From CAUZWH01 sp965247665 (GTDB lineage Bacteria; Pseudomonadota; Alphaproteobacteria; SHVV01): a DNA stretch of 64,000 bases. Position numbers and translations under genes: made by a program. The stretch lies in the NCBI GenBank assembly GCA_965247665.1, contig CBDFHH010000005.1, positions 744,001-808,000 on the forward strand, read 5' to 3'. The notes beneath the pieces were generated by a model. It ran no database searches, was not told where the DNA came from, and saw only the letters and a list, made by a program, of their open reading frames with translations. This document shows positions 17,072 through 26,448 of the stretch, piece by piece. Each line of letters opens with the position of its first letter. Position 1 is the first letter of the stretch.

Positions 17072-17554
17072 ATGGCTGCCGGCTTCGACCAAACCCGCTT
17101 TCGCACCGGTTTGCGGCAGCGCTACCGACCGATGAGCGAGATCAATGTCACGCCGTTCGTCGACGTAATGCTGGTCTTGCTGGTGGTGTTCATGGTCACC
17201 GCGCCGCTGCTGACGGTCGGCGTTCCCATCGATCTGCCCAAGACCGCGGCACCGGCGCTCGAGGGACAAGACGAGCCGCTGGAGATCACCATCGACGCGG
17301 AGGGCGTGATCTACCTGCAGGAAACCGAGACCGAGCTCGATGAGCTGGTGCCGCGGCTGGATTCGATTACCAAACGCAACCCGGATACCAGGATTTTCGT
17401 GCGCGGCGATGCCGCCATCGCCTACGGACGCGTCATGCAGGTGATGGGCGTGATCACCGTGGCCGGCTTCGCGCGGGTGGCGCTGATCACCGATTCGCAG
17501 GCTGCGATCGCCGCTCAGATGCCGCGCGGCGACGGGGCGACGCAAGAGGAATGA
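17072..17554 (+). CDS. tolR: Tol-Pal system protein TolR
   Basis: 160 aa. A short cytoplasmic head ends in MSEINVTPFVDVMLVLLVVF, which includes the protonatable aspartate of the membrane helix. A periplasmic domain follows (DLPKTAAPALEGQDEPLEIT onwards, IFVRGDAAIAYGRVMQVMGV). TolR couples the TolQ proton flow to peptidoglycan binding. Four bases separate it from tolQ. Confidence 0.96.
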   Translation: MAAGFDQTRFRTGLRQRYRPMSEINVTPFVDVMLVLLVVFMVTAPLLTVGVPIDLPKTAAPALEGQDEPLEITIDAEGVIYLQETETELDELVPRLDSITKRNPDTRIFVRGDAAIAYGRVMQVMGVITVAGFARVALITDSQAAIAAQMPRGDGATQEE

Positions 17555-17557
17555 TGC

Positions 17558-18574
17558 ATGCGTAGCGGCCTCGCCCTCTCCGCGACGTTCCACGTCATCG
17601 TCTTGACGATCGCTTATTTCGGCGTACCGGCGTTGTTCGAGCCGCCGCTGGCGATCCCGGCGCCGATCCCGGTTGAGCTCGTTTCCATCGGCGACATCAC
17701 CACGCCCAAGGTCGAGGCGTCGCCGGAGCCGCCCAAACCGCAGCCCAAACCGGAAGTCAAGAGGGAACCGGAGCCGGCCGAACCGCCGCCGCGCAAGAAC
17801 CCGCCACCCAGGCCGCAACCAATCGCCAAGCCCGAACTGCCTTCCCTGCCCCCGCCGCCCCTGCCCAAGGAGACCGAGGTAGCGGTGCTTCAGCCGGAGC
17901 CCCTGCCGCCGCCCAAACCTGAGCCCGAAGCAAAGAAGGTCGAACCGCCCGAACCAAAGCCCAAGGCTAAGCCCGCACCGGAACCGCCCAAGCCGAAGGC
18001 GAAACCGGCGCCCAAGCCGGTCGCCAAACCGGTGCAGAAGCCACGCCGCCACCTGGCCCGCAATCCGGCACCAAAACCGCGGGCGCGACCCCGTACCAAG
18101 TCGAAGTTCGATCCCAAACGCATCGGCGCGCTGCTTGATAAAACCCCGCGCAAAGCGGCGTCGCCGCGGCAGGAGGAAGACAAGAAGCGGTCGGTTGACG
18201 ACATCGAGATCCAATCGCGCGCGCAACCGTTCAAGTTGGCGCTCGCGCCGACGATCAGCGAACTCGATTTCATCCGCCGACAGCTGCTCGATTGCTGGTA
18301 TCTGCCAGGCGGTGCCAAGGACTTGCAGAACATGCGAGTGACGATCCGCGTCGAGCTCAACAGCGACGGTACGCTGATGCGCCCGCCGATCGTGGTCGAT
18401 CGGATCGGCCGCAACACCGCCGACCTCGCCTTCTTTCGCATCTTCGAGGAGAGTGCGCTGCGCGCCGTGCGCGCCTGCACCGATCCCGAGGATCCTCTTC
18501 AACTACCGCCGGGTGAAGCGGGTAAATGGCGGGATCTTGAATTTACCTTCGATCCCCGCGACATGCTCGGCTAG
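17558..18574 (+). CDS. tolA: TolA-like / TonB C-terminal protein with long proline-rich stalk
   Basis: 338 aa. One N-terminal membrane helix (LSATFHVIVLTIAYFGVPAL, residues 6-25), then about 150 residues of Pro/Lys/Glu-rich stalk (repeated KPxPEPPKPK patterns), then a TonB/TolA-type C-terminal domain (LDFIRRQLLDCWYLPGGAKD and VRVELNSDG-like segments). Its position between tolR and tolB identifies it as TolA, which spans the periplasm to Pal. The stalk has several PP pairs that may need EF-P for translation. Confidence 0.9.
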   Translation: MRSGLALSATFHVIVLTIAYFGVPALFEPPLAIPAPIPVELVSIGDITTPKVEASPEPPKPQPKPEVKREPEPAEPPPRKNPPPRPQPIAKPELPSLPPPPLPKETEVAVLQPEPLPPPKPEPEAKKVEPPEPKPKAKPAPEPPKPKAKPAPKPVAKPVQKPRRHLARNPAPKPRARPRTKSKFDPKRIGALLDKTPRKAASPRQEEDKKRSVDDIEIQSRAQPFKLALAPTISELDFIRRQLLDCWYLPGGAKDLQNMRVTIRVELNSDGTLMRPPIVVDRIGRNTADLAFFRIFEESALRAVRACTDPEDPLQLPPGEAGKWRDLEFTFDPRDMLG

Positions 18575-18597
18575 CGCTCAGCAGGAAGGATCACATC

Positions 18598-19956
18598 ATG
18601 CGCCGTCGCTCGCGCCGCCACACGGGACTGAGAATGCTCTGGGGACTGACCGCGCTGGGGCTATTTGTCGCCCTGGCGACTCCAAGCGATGCGGTGGTCA
18701 AGATCGACATCACAGCCGGCAAGGTCGATCCACTGCCGGTCGCGATCACCCGGTTCGTCGGCCGTGATGCCGATACCGCCAAGATCGGCGAGGGGATCAC
18801 CGAGATTGTCGGTGCCAATCTGTCGCGCTCGGGATTGTTTGCGCCGATTGATCCCAGCGCCTTCATTCAGAAGGCGGAGGACATGCTGGTGCGGCCGCGT
18901 TTTGCGGATTGGCGCCTGATCGAGGCCCAGGCGCTGGTTACCGGTGGCGTCGAGCTCAAGGCCGACGGCACGCTGCACGTGCAATTCCGCTTGTGGGACG
19001 CGTTTGCCGAACAGCAGATGGCGGGCTTCGTCTACACCTCGACTCCATCAAATTGGCGCCGCATCGCTCACATCGTCTCCGACGCTATATACAAGCGGAT
19101 CACCGGCGAGGAAGGGTATTTCGACACCCGCATCGTCTATGTGTCGGAAACCGGCGCACGCGACCGGCGTATCAAGCGACTGGCGATCATGGATCAGGAC
19201 GGCTACAACCATCGGTTTCTGACCGACGGTAGCTACCTCGTCCTGACGCCCCGCTTCTCGCCCAAGCGCCAGGAGATCACTTACCTCTCGTATTTCCGCA
19301 GTCAACCGCGGGTATACATCCTCGACATCGACAGCGGTCGGCAGGAAGTGCTCGGCGATTTTCCCGGCATGACGTTCGCTCCCCGCTTCTCGCCGGACGG
19401 CGACCGCGTGATCATGACGTTCGCCGATGGCGGCAACTCCGACATCTACACCATGGATCTCCGCACCCGGCTGATCGAGCGTTTGACCGATCACCCGGCG
19501 ATCGATACCTCGCCTTCCTACTCTCCGGATGGATCGCAGATTGCCTTCAACTCGGACCGTGGCGCCACCCCGCAGCTCTACGTCATGGAGGCTGACGGCG
19601 AAGGTGTGCAACGCATCTCGTTCGGCACCGGTCGCTACATGACCCCGGTATGGTCGCCGCGCGGCGATCTGATCGCATTCACGAAGTTCCGCGGCGGAAG
19701 ATTTTTCATCGGCGTCATGCGACCGGACGGGACCGGCGAACGCCTCCTCACCGAGAGCTTCCTCGACGAAGCGCCGAGCTGGGCGCCGAACGGCCGCGTA
19801 TTGATGTTCTTCCGTCAGACCCCGAGCGACGACGACGGAAGTGGCGGCACGACGCGGCTGTGGTCGATCGATCTCACCGGTTACAATGAGCGTCCGGTAC
19901 TTACGCCCACCGACGCGTCCGACCCGGCCTGGTCGCCCTTAGCCTTGATTCGCTAG
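18598..19956 (+). CDS. tolB: Tol-Pal system beta-propeller protein TolB
   Basis: 452 aa. The signal peptide lies in residues 11-30 (LRMLWGLTALGLFVALATPS). The N-terminal domain (VGRDADTAKIGEGITEIVGA) is followed by a six-bladed propeller with repeated SPDGxxI/V-style motifs (FSPDGDRVIMTFADGGNSDI, YSPDGSQIAFNSDRGATPQL). Periplasmic TolB shuttles between Pal and TolA. AGGAAGGA precedes the ATG. Confidence 0.97.
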   Translation: MRRRSRRHTGLRMLWGLTALGLFVALATPSDAVVKIDITAGKVDPLPVAITRFVGRDADTAKIGEGITEIVGANLSRSGLFAPIDPSAFIQKAEDMLVRPRFADWRLIEAQALVTGGVELKADGTLHVQFRLWDAFAEQQMAGFVYTSTPSNWRRIAHIVSDAIYKRITGEEGYFDTRIVYVSETGARDRRIKRLAIMDQDGYNHRFLTDGSYLVLTPRFSPKRQEITYLSYFRSQPRVYILDIDSGRQEVLGDFPGMTFAPRFSPDGDRVIMTFADGGNSDIYTMDLRTRLIERLTDHPAIDTSPSYSPDGSQIAFNSDRGATPQLYVMEADGEGVQRISFGTGRYMTPVWSPRGDLIAFTKFRGGRFFIGVMRPDGTGERLLTESFLDEAPSWAPNGRVLMFFRQTPSDDDGSGGTTRLWSIDLTGYNERPVLTPTDASDPAWSPLALIR

Positions 19957-20015
19957 TCTGACGCCCGTATAGTCCGGCAGCTCGTATCGCGCAAACGCTT
20001 GAGTTTACGGTCAAA

Positions 20016-20051
20016 ACTTAAACGCAACAAGCAACTTAAACGCAACAAGCA
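20016..20051 (+). repeat. 18-nt perfect tandem duplication between tolB and pal
   Basis: ACTTAAACGCAACAAGCA occurs twice head to tail (20016-20033 and 20034-20051) in the 200-nt tolB-pal gap. It lies in the putative pal leader and is AT-rich compared with the surroundings. Confidence 0.95.
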
Positions 20052-20156
20052 AGAAGTTTGCAATTTGGTGTTGCTGCAGGTTTACCTCGGCTCAAGAGCT
20101 ATGCCCAAGAGTTACGTGATCAGAGATATAAATTTCCCGACACATGGAGGGCCGTA

Positions 20157-20690
20157 ATGCGCCTTAAGCTATTCAGCCTCTTCGCAGCGCTATTGTTGGT
20201 TGCCGCGTGCGAGACGGCGCCGGAGGAAACGGGCGACACGGGCGGCACCGGCGGTGGCGTTGACGTTACCTCGCCGAAACCGCCGACGTCCGATGACGAG
20301 CCGATGGTGAAGGATCCCGCTGGCGAGACGATGGTGAAACCAGCTGCCGAGCAGCTCAGTGAAATCGGCGATCGCGTCCATTTCGATTTTGACAAGTTCA
20401 ATCTCAAGCCGGTCGCCCGTGCGCGTATTCGCGACTGGGCCAATTTCATGAATGACAACCCGGCCCTGCTGGTGACCCTCCAAGGGAATTGCGACGAGCG
20501 TGGCACACGCGAGTACAATCTGGCGCTCGGTGCCCGTCGCGCCAATTCGGTGCGCGATTTCCTGGTCGGTCTTGGCATCGATGCCGATCGCTTGCACACC
20601 ATTAGCTACGGCAAGGAACGGCCGATAGCGCTTGGCTCCAACGAGACGGCGTGGGCGCAGAACCGCAACGTCCATATCGCGGTGAACTAG
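20157..20690 (+). CDS. pal: Peptidoglycan-associated lipoprotein Pal
   Basis: 177 aa from the ATG at 20157, with GGAGG at 20146-20150. Lipoprotein signal: hydrophobic stretch and lipobox LVAAC (cysteine near residue 18). A Gly/Thr/Pro linker follows, then the OmpA-like peptidoglycan-binding domain (VHFDFDKFNLKP near 77, GNCDERGTREYNLALGARRA near 111-130). Pal tethers the outer membrane to peptidoglycan and is the target of TolB/TolA. It is separated from tolB by 200 nt, so it may have its own promoter. Confidence 0.97.
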   Translation: MRLKLFSLFAALLLVAACETAPEETGDTGGTGGGVDVTSPKPPTSDDEPMVKDPAGETMVKPAAEQLSEIGDRVHFDFDKFNLKPVARARIRDWANFMNDNPALLVTLQGNCDERGTREYNLALGARRANSVRDFLVGLGIDADRLHTISYGKERPIALGSNETAWAQNRNVHIAVN

Positions 20691-20714
20691 CGCCGCGAAA
20701 CCACGGAATGACAG

Positions 20715-20752
20715 CCGCCCCGGCCGTCGCACAGACCGCCGGGGCGGTTTTG
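20715..20752 (+). terminator. Intrinsic terminator after pal
   Basis: Perfect 9-bp stem CCGCCCCGG (20715-20723) / CCGGGGCGG (20739-20747) with a 15-nt loop, followed by TTTTGT. It lies 24 nt after the pal stop. Confidence 0.88.
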
Positions 20753-20877
20753 TCTTGGCCCAAATGCTGCCAGATTCGCGTGTGAAGTTACGCTAACGGA
20801 AGCGTCGGACGGCGTTTGCGGGTCTGGCATCGCGACCGTGGGTAAATTGCGGGAAGTTCGAAGCGCGGATATTGGGA

Positions 20878-21792
20878 ATGAGGCGTACGGCAAAGATAAG
20901 GGTTCTGATCGGGGTCTTTCTGGTGGGCGTAGCCGGCATGGCGGTGGCGCCCGCGGTCGGTCAGTCGCGCAATGAATTTCGTGCACTCCTGCAGCGGGTC
21001 GAGGGACTCGAGAAAGAAATGCAGTCGCTGCGCCGAGGCGGCGCCCCGGCGCGCGCAGCCGGCGCCGTGGCCACCGGCAATGCCGGCATCGAAGCCCTGG
21101 TCGAGCGTCAAGAAACCATGGGGGCAGAACTGGATCGGCAGGTACGCGAGGTTACCGATACGGTCGAGCGCGTCCGCTTCGAGGGCGCCAACATCTCGCG
21201 GCGCGTAGACAAGTTGGTCCGCGATATCGATCAGCGCCTGTCCGAGCTCGAAGCGATCGTCACCGCGCTGCGCCAAGAGCTGCCGCAGGCGACGGGAACG
21301 GGAGCGGCCGCGGCGGCCCCCTCGGAAGCAGGCGAAACGCCTCCCGTCGTATCGACCGCACCTCCCGCAACACCGGTCGCCGCCGCGTCGAACGTTTTGC
21401 CGCAGGGGACCCCTCTCGAGCAATACGGTCATACGCAGAATCTGCTCAAACAGTTCAAGTTTGGCGAGGCCGAGCTGGCGCTAAAGGAATTCCTCCACAA
21501 CCATCCGGACCACGACCTCGCGGAGAACGCGCGCTACTGGCTCGGCGAGACTTTCTACGTGCGCAAGGATTATGAGACGGCGGCGCGGATATTCCTCGAG
21601 GGCTATCAAGCCAGCAAACAGGGCCGCAAAGCGCCCGACAATTTACTCAAGCTCGGCATCTCATTGCGCCGGCTCGGCCAGCACGAGGACGCATGTACCA
21701 CGCTGCGCGAACTCGTTGGGGGCTACAAGCTGGCCACCAAGGATCTGCTTGACCGCGCCCGGACCGTGATCGACGAAATCGGGTGCAGCTAG
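20878..21792 (+). CDS. cpoB: Cell division coordinator CpoB (YbgF), TPR protein
   Basis: 304 aa from the ATG at 20878 (a TTG two codons earlier is possible). A signal peptide (IRVLIGVFLVGVAGMAVAPA) is followed by a trimerising coiled coil (EFRALLQRVEGLEKEMQSLR ... VRDIDQRLSELEAIVTAL), an Ala/Pro linker and TPR-like repeats (ENARYWLGETFYVRKDYETA, DNLLKLGISLRRLGQHEDAC). CpoB coordinates Tol-Pal energy with peptidoglycan synthesis at division. It is the last gene of the tol cluster, and its end overlaps tilS by 10 nt. Confidence 0.94.
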   Translation: MRRTAKIRVLIGVFLVGVAGMAVAPAVGQSRNEFRALLQRVEGLEKEMQSLRRGGAPARAAGAVATGNAGIEALVERQETMGAELDRQVREVTDTVERVRFEGANISRRVDKLVRDIDQRLSELEAIVTALRQELPQATGTGAAAAAPSEAGETPPVVSTAPPATPVAAASNVLPQGTPLEQYGHTQNLLKQFKFGEAELALKEFLHNHPDHDLAENARYWLGETFYVRKDYETAARIFLEGYQASKQGRKAPDNLLKLGISLRRLGQHEDACTTLRELVGGYKLATKDLLDRARTVIDEIGCS

Positions 21793-23129
21793 CACCACAC
21801 TCGGAATCGCAACGCGCGCGACCGATCGACGACGCGCAGTTCGCCGCGCTGCTCGCGCGCGTCGGTCCCTTTGCGTCTCCGCCGCGCATCGCCGTAGCGA
21901 CATCGGGAGGCGCCGACAGCCTGGCCCTTTGCCTGCTGGCGGCGCGCTGGGTGCGCCGCCGCCGCGGCACGTTGACCGCGTTGACCGTCGATCATGGGCT
22001 ACGCTTCGAAGCGGCGGCGGAGGCGCGCGACGTCGGCCGCTGGCTGCGCCAACGTCGCATCGCCCATCGCGTGCTCGTCTGGGACGGCCGCAAACCGGCG
22101 ACCGGCGTGCAAGAACAGGCGCGCCGGGCCCGCTACGAGCTGTTGTCCGACTGGTGCCGCAAGCATCGTATCCTCCACCTGTTGCTCGGCCACCAGCGCG
22201 ACGATCAGGCGGAAACCCTGTTGCTGCGGTTGGCGCGGGGCAGCGGGTTCGACGGTTTGGCGGCGATGCCTACGATCGTGGAACGCGATGGCATCCGCTA
22301 CCTGCGTCCGCTACTTGATGTATCGCACGCGGCGCTGGTCGCGACACTGGAGCATTGGCGGCAGCCCTGGCTCGAGGATCCCAGCAATGACGATGCGCGC
22401 TACGCGCGCGTACGCATTCGGCGTAGCTTGGCGCATATGGTGGTCACCAACGCCGCGCTCGCGCAGTCCGCGCGATCGATCGGCCGTGTCCGCGCAGTGC
22501 GCGACGCCGCGGCCAGCGCTTTCCTAGCGACAGCGGCGACAATCGATCCGCGCGGGTTTTGTACGCTCGACCGCAGACTGATAGCCGACAGCGACATCGA
22601 TGTCGTTCGCGGCGCGCTCGCGCGGGTGCTCGCCTGCGTCGGCGGCGCCGAGTATCCGGTGCGGCGTGCTCGACTGGCGCGATTGGCCGACGCGGTGCAC
22701 GGCGACGGACCCTTCGCCTCGTCAACCCTCGGCGGTTGCCGCGTGATTGCTCAAAAGGAGGATCGTTTGCTGGTGTGCCGTGAGGCGGGGCGTGTGGACG
22801 CCGTCGACGAATTGCCGCCGGGTTCGACCCTGCGTTGGGATGATCGCTTCGAAGTGATATTGCGGCAAAAGGGTTGCGCCCGCGGTCTTAGCGTCGCCAA
22901 GCGAGCCGGCAACCGTTGGCCTGGCGAGGAGGATGCCGCCCATCTGGCCGAACAATCGCTGCCTCGGGCTGTGCTGCCGGCGCTTCCTGCGGTTTACCGA
23001 GGGGCCAAGCTCGTTGCCGTGCCCCATCTGGGGTTGTACGATCCTCGGATAATCGCCCATGCGCGGGTGTTGACGGTTAAGTTTGCGCCACGTCGGCCGC
23101 TTGCGATGGCCAGTTTTTCGGTTGCCTAG
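21783..23129 (+). CDS. tilS: tRNA(Ile)-lysidine synthetase TilS
   Basis: 448 aa from GTG (21783). The N-type ATP pyrophosphatase P-loop is TSGGADSLAL near residue 40, with LLGHQRDDQAETLLLRLARG near 137-156. The C-terminal part is longer and more variable, as usual in alphaproteobacteria. TilS modifies the wobble cytidine of tRNA-Ile(CAU) to lysidine so that it reads AUA. It overlaps cpoB by 10 nt. The tilS-ftsH order is widely conserved. Confidence 0.93.
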   Translation: MQLAPHSESQRARPIDDAQFAALLARVGPFASPPRIAVATSGGADSLALCLLAARWVRRRRGTLTALTVDHGLRFEAAAEARDVGRWLRQRRIAHRVLVWDGRKPATGVQEQARRARYELLSDWCRKHRILHLLLGHQRDDQAETLLLRLARGSGFDGLAAMPTIVERDGIRYLRPLLDVSHAALVATLEHWRQPWLEDPSNDDARYARVRIRRSLAHMVVTNAALAQSARSIGRVRAVRDAAASAFLATAATIDPRGFCTLDRRLIADSDIDVVRGALARVLACVGGAEYPVRRARLARLADAVHGDGPFASSTLGGCRVIAQKEDRLLVCREAGRVDAVDELPPGSTLRWDDRFEVILRQKGCARGLSVAKRAGNRWPGEEDAAHLAEQSLPRAVLPALPAVYRGAKLVAVPHLGLYDPRIIAHARVLTVKFAPRRPLAMASFSVA

Positions 23130-23284
23130 GGACGGGATGGTTACTATCTAACTGAGAGACGACCCGCGGCGGAGATGCGTGGTGGCGGCTCCCGCGATGG
23201 TGTTTCGCCACACGCACAACGAGACGCGAAGCAAGGCAGATTGACGGCCGCGGCAAGACACGCAAACCAGAGGGCTCGGAGCAA

Positions 23285-25216
23285 GTGAACAACGTCGGTA
23301 AAAACCTGGCCTTGTGGGTGATTATCGCCTTGCTGCTTGTCGTCCTGTTCAACCTGTTCCAGGGGCCGTCGATGCGCGGTGCCGTGACTAACCTCGCTTT
23401 CTCGGAGTTTCTCACTGAAACCGAAGCCGGCCGGATCTCCGACGTCACCATCACAGGCAATTCGATCACCGGCCATTACACCGACGGCCGTGCTTTCAGC
23501 ACCTACGCACCCAACGATCCGAACCTGGTATCGCGCCTGACCGAAAAAAGCGTTCGCATAAGCGCCGCGCCTACCGACGACGGGGTTCCGTCGCTGTTCG
23601 GCATTCTCGTGTCCTGGTTCCCGATGCTGTTGCTGATCGGCGTGTGGATCTTCTTCATGCGCCAGATGCAATCCGGCGGCGGTAAGGCGATGGGCTTTGG
23701 CAAGTCTCGCGCTCGCCTCCTCACCGAGCGCCAGGGCCGAGTGACGTTCGATGACGTTGCCGGGATCGACGAGGCTAAGGAGGAGCTGGAGGAGATCGTC
23801 GAGTTCCTCAAGGATCCGCAGCGATTCCAGCGTCTCGGCGGCAAGATCCCCAAAGGCGCCCTGGTGGTGGGACCGCCGGGCACCGGCAAAACCCTGCTGG
23901 CGCGCGCGATCGCCGGCGAAGCCAATGTGCCGTTTTTCTCGATTTCCGGTTCCGATTTTGTCGAGATGTTCGTCGGCGTCGGCGCCAGTCGGGTGCGCGA
24001 CATGTTCGAGCAGGCGAAGAAAAACGCGCCCTGCATCGTCTTCATCGATGAAATCGACGCCGTCGGCCGCCATCGCGGCGCCGGCCTCGGCGGCGGCAAC
24101 GACGAACGGGAACAGACGCTCAACCAGCTCTTGGTCGAGATGGATGGTTTCGAGACCAACGAGGGCGTGATCCTGATCGCTGCAACCAACCGCCCGGACG
24201 TCCTCGATCCGGCGCTGCTGCGGCCGGGGCGGTTCGACCGCCAGGTGGTGGTGTCCAACCCCGACATCGTTGGCCGCGAAAAGATCCTCAAAGTGCACAT
24301 GCGCAAGGTACCGCTCGGGCCCGACGTCGACGCGCGTACGATCTCCCGCGGCACGCCCGGCTTCTCGGGCGCCGATCTTGCCAACCTCGTGAACGAGGCG
24401 GCTCTGCTCGCCGCTCGCAAGGGTAAGCGGGTGGTGTCGATGTTCGAGTTCGAAGAAGCCAAAGACAAGGTAATGATGGGCGCCGAGCGCCGGTCGATGG
24501 TGATGACCGAGGACGAGAAGCGTCTTACGGCCTATCACGAAAGCGGCCACACGCTGGTCGCGCTGCACATGCCCGGACACGACCCGTTGCACAAGGTCAC
24601 GATCATTCCCCGCGGGCGCGCCCTCGGCGTCACCATGTCGCTACCCGAGAGAGATCGCTACGGCTACTCGCGCAAGGAACTCGTTGCCCGCTTGGCGATG
24701 ATGTTCGGCGGTCGCATCGCCGAAGAGGTGGTGTTCGGCGAGGAAAACGTTACCACTGGCGCCTCCGACGATATCAAGCAGGCGACCGGACTGGCACGGC
24801 GCATGGTCACGGAATGGGGCATGAGCGACAAGCTTGGCCCGCTGCGCTACAGCGACAATGAGGAGGAGGTGTTCCTCGGTCACTCGGTCACGCAGCGCAA
24901 GAACGTCTCGGATGCGACCGCGAAGGTGATCGACGAAGAGATCCGGCGCTATATCGACGAAGCCGAACAAGACGCCCGCTCCATCCTCACCGAGCATCGC
25001 GCCGACCTCGACGCCATCGCCGGTGCACTGCTGGAATACGAAACCCTCACCGCCAACGACATCGAACATCTGCTCAAGGGCGAACCGATCCATCGCCCGA
25101 CCGACACCGAACCGCCGTCCGCCGATGCCGGATCGCGCTCTGCCGTGCCGACCACGGACAGCGCCAAGAAGAGCCCGGGGGGCGATCTCAATCCGGAGCC
25201 TCAGCCCGGCTCCTGA
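23285..25216 (+). CDS. ftsH: ATP-dependent zinc metalloprotease FtsH
   Basis: 643 aa from GTG (23285). Two membrane helices (LALWVIIALLLVVLFNLF, residues 8-25, and LFGILVSWFPMLLLIGVWIF near 105) flank a periplasmic domain. AAA module: GPPGTGKTLLARA near 199, pore loop FVEMFVGVGASRVRD, Walker B CIVFIDEIDAVGRHRG. The zinc protease motif is HESGH near 420 (a serine in place of the more common alanine). FtsH degrades membrane proteins and, in many bacteria, the heat-shock sigma factor RpoH, which is encoded here at 37854. Confidence 0.98.
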   Translation: MNNVGKNLALWVIIALLLVVLFNLFQGPSMRGAVTNLAFSEFLTETEAGRISDVTITGNSITGHYTDGRAFSTYAPNDPNLVSRLTEKSVRISAAPTDDGVPSLFGILVSWFPMLLLIGVWIFFMRQMQSGGGKAMGFGKSRARLLTERQGRVTFDDVAGIDEAKEELEEIVEFLKDPQRFQRLGGKIPKGALVVGPPGTGKTLLARAIAGEANVPFFSISGSDFVEMFVGVGASRVRDMFEQAKKNAPCIVFIDEIDAVGRHRGAGLGGGNDEREQTLNQLLVEMDGFETNEGVILIAATNRPDVLDPALLRPGRFDRQVVVSNPDIVGREKILKVHMRKVPLGPDVDARTISRGTPGFSGADLANLVNEAALLAARKGKRVVSMFEFEEAKDKVMMGAERRSMVMTEDEKRLTAYHESGHTLVALHMPGHDPLHKVTIIPRGRALGVTMSLPERDRYGYSRKELVARLAMMFGGRIAEEVVFGEENVTTGASDDIKQATGLARRMVTEWGMSDKLGPLRYSDNEEEVFLGHSVTQRKNVSDATAKVIDEEIRRYIDEAEQDARSILTEHRADLDAIAGALLEYETLTANDIEHLLKGEPIHRPTDTEPPSADAGSRSAVPTTDSAKKSPGGDLNPEPQPGS

Positions 25217-25235
25217 CAACGGCCGGTTGCCTGAC

Positions 25236-26366
25236 GTGACCGTGCCGGCGCTGCACATCGACTGCGCCGCGTTGGTGGATGCGCGGCGAATCTACCTCCA
25301 CCCCCTAGGTCTCGTGTCCGGCCGCGATGCTGCAGCGCTATGCGCGCGAGGCCTGGCTCGGCCGCTGGTCGGCGGTGCCGCCGCCTTTAGCAGGGTCGGC
25401 TTGTCATGGCGCGACGCCGGCGACGCGATCCATCGCCGGGTCGTGTCACTCGACGGCCTCGAAACGGCGATCGCTTCGGCCGGCGCAAGCGTCGGCGATC
25501 GGTTGCGTCGATTGCTGCAACGCATGTCACAGGCGCGGCCGGAATTCGCCGATGTCGCATTGGATCGACCGCGACTGATGGGCGTTCTCAATGTGACGCC
25601 TGACAGTTTCTCCGACGGCGACCGCTTTCTCGATCCCGCCGTCGCGATCGCCCATGGCGAAGCGATGTGTCGGGCGGGAGCCGATTTCATCGATATCGGC
25701 GGCGTCTCGACGCGCCCCGGCGCCGAACCGGTCGCGACATCGGTGGAGCTCGAGCGGATCCTGCCCGTCGTGGAGGGATTGGCGACGCTGCCCGTGCCGT
25801 TGTCGATCGATACCCGCAGCGCCGAGGTGATGCGCGCCGCGGTCGCGGCAGGGGCGACGATTATCAACGACATCAGCGCGTTCACCGCCGATCCCGCCAG
25901 CCTCGAAGCTGCGCGCGACCTCGGTGCCGCCCTGGTTCTGATGCACTGTCTGGGTGAACCGCAGACCATGCAGGTGGCGCCGAGCTACGCTGATCCCGTC
26001 CGCGACGTCTACGACTATCTGGAGGACCGGTTGGCGGTATGTACCGCGCACGGCATCACCGGCGACCGCATCCTGATCGATCCCGGCATCGGATTCGGCA
26101 AGACCGTTACGCACAATGTCGATATCCTCGCACGGCTGGCGATGTTCCATGGATTGGGAGCTGGCCTTGTCATAGGCGCGTCACGAAAGTCGTTCATCGG
26201 CGCCTTGCACGCGGACACGCCCGTCGATCGCCGATTGCCAGGCTCATTGGCGGCCGCGATGTGGGCGCTCTCGGCCGGCGCACAGGTATTGCGTGTCCAC
26301 GATGTGGCCGAGACGCGGCAGGCGATATCGGTCTGGAGTGCCATATCGGTCAATGAAAACCCTTAA
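25236..26366 (+). CDS. folP: Dihydropteroate synthase with N-terminal extension
   Basis: 376 aa using the GTG at 25236. Other GTG/TTG codons nearby (25227, 25242) are possible and there is no ATG. The catalytic barrel begins at about residue 113 with LMGVLNVTPDSFSDG, then DIGGVSTRPGAEPV and ILIDPGIGFGKTVTHN. Reaction: HMP-dihydropterin pyrophosphate plus p-aminobenzoate to dihydropteroate. The extra ~110 N-terminal residues (RRIYLHPLGLVSGRDAAALC) are absent from E. coli FolP, but similar extensions are known in Rhodospirillales. It sits 19 nt after ftsH. Confidence 0.93.
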   Translation: MTVPALHIDCAALVDARRIYLHPLGLVSGRDAAALCARGLARPLVGGAAAFSRVGLSWRDAGDAIHRRVVSLDGLETAIASAGASVGDRLRRLLQRMSQARPEFADVALDRPRLMGVLNVTPDSFSDGDRFLDPAVAIAHGEAMCRAGADFIDIGGVSTRPGAEPVATSVELERILPVVEGLATLPVPLSIDTRSAEVMRAAVAAGATIINDISAFTADPASLEAARDLGAALVLMHCLGEPQTMQVAPSYADPVRDVYDYLEDRLAVCTAHGITGDRILIDPGIGFGKTVTHNVDILARLAMFHGLGAGLVIGASRKSFIGALHADTPVDRRLPGSLAAAMWALSAGAQVLRVHDVAETRQAISVWSAISVNENP

Positions 26367-26448
26367 GATTCATCACGAAAGCCTTGAAATAAATACGAAA
26401 AATTGACAGTCTCCGGAGGTTCGCTCGGGCTGCAATTATCGGGTCCAT

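Noticed and set aside
16028..18502. Very long open frame on the minus strand opposite ybgC-tolQ-tolR-tolA
   Set aside because: It is a GC-driven mirror of the tol genes. Its protein is Arg/His/Gly-rich without any family motif, and the plus-strand genes are certain.
23144..24592. 482-codon open frame antisense to ftsH
   Set aside because: It lies wholly opposite a conserved AAA protease gene and has biased composition with no domain.
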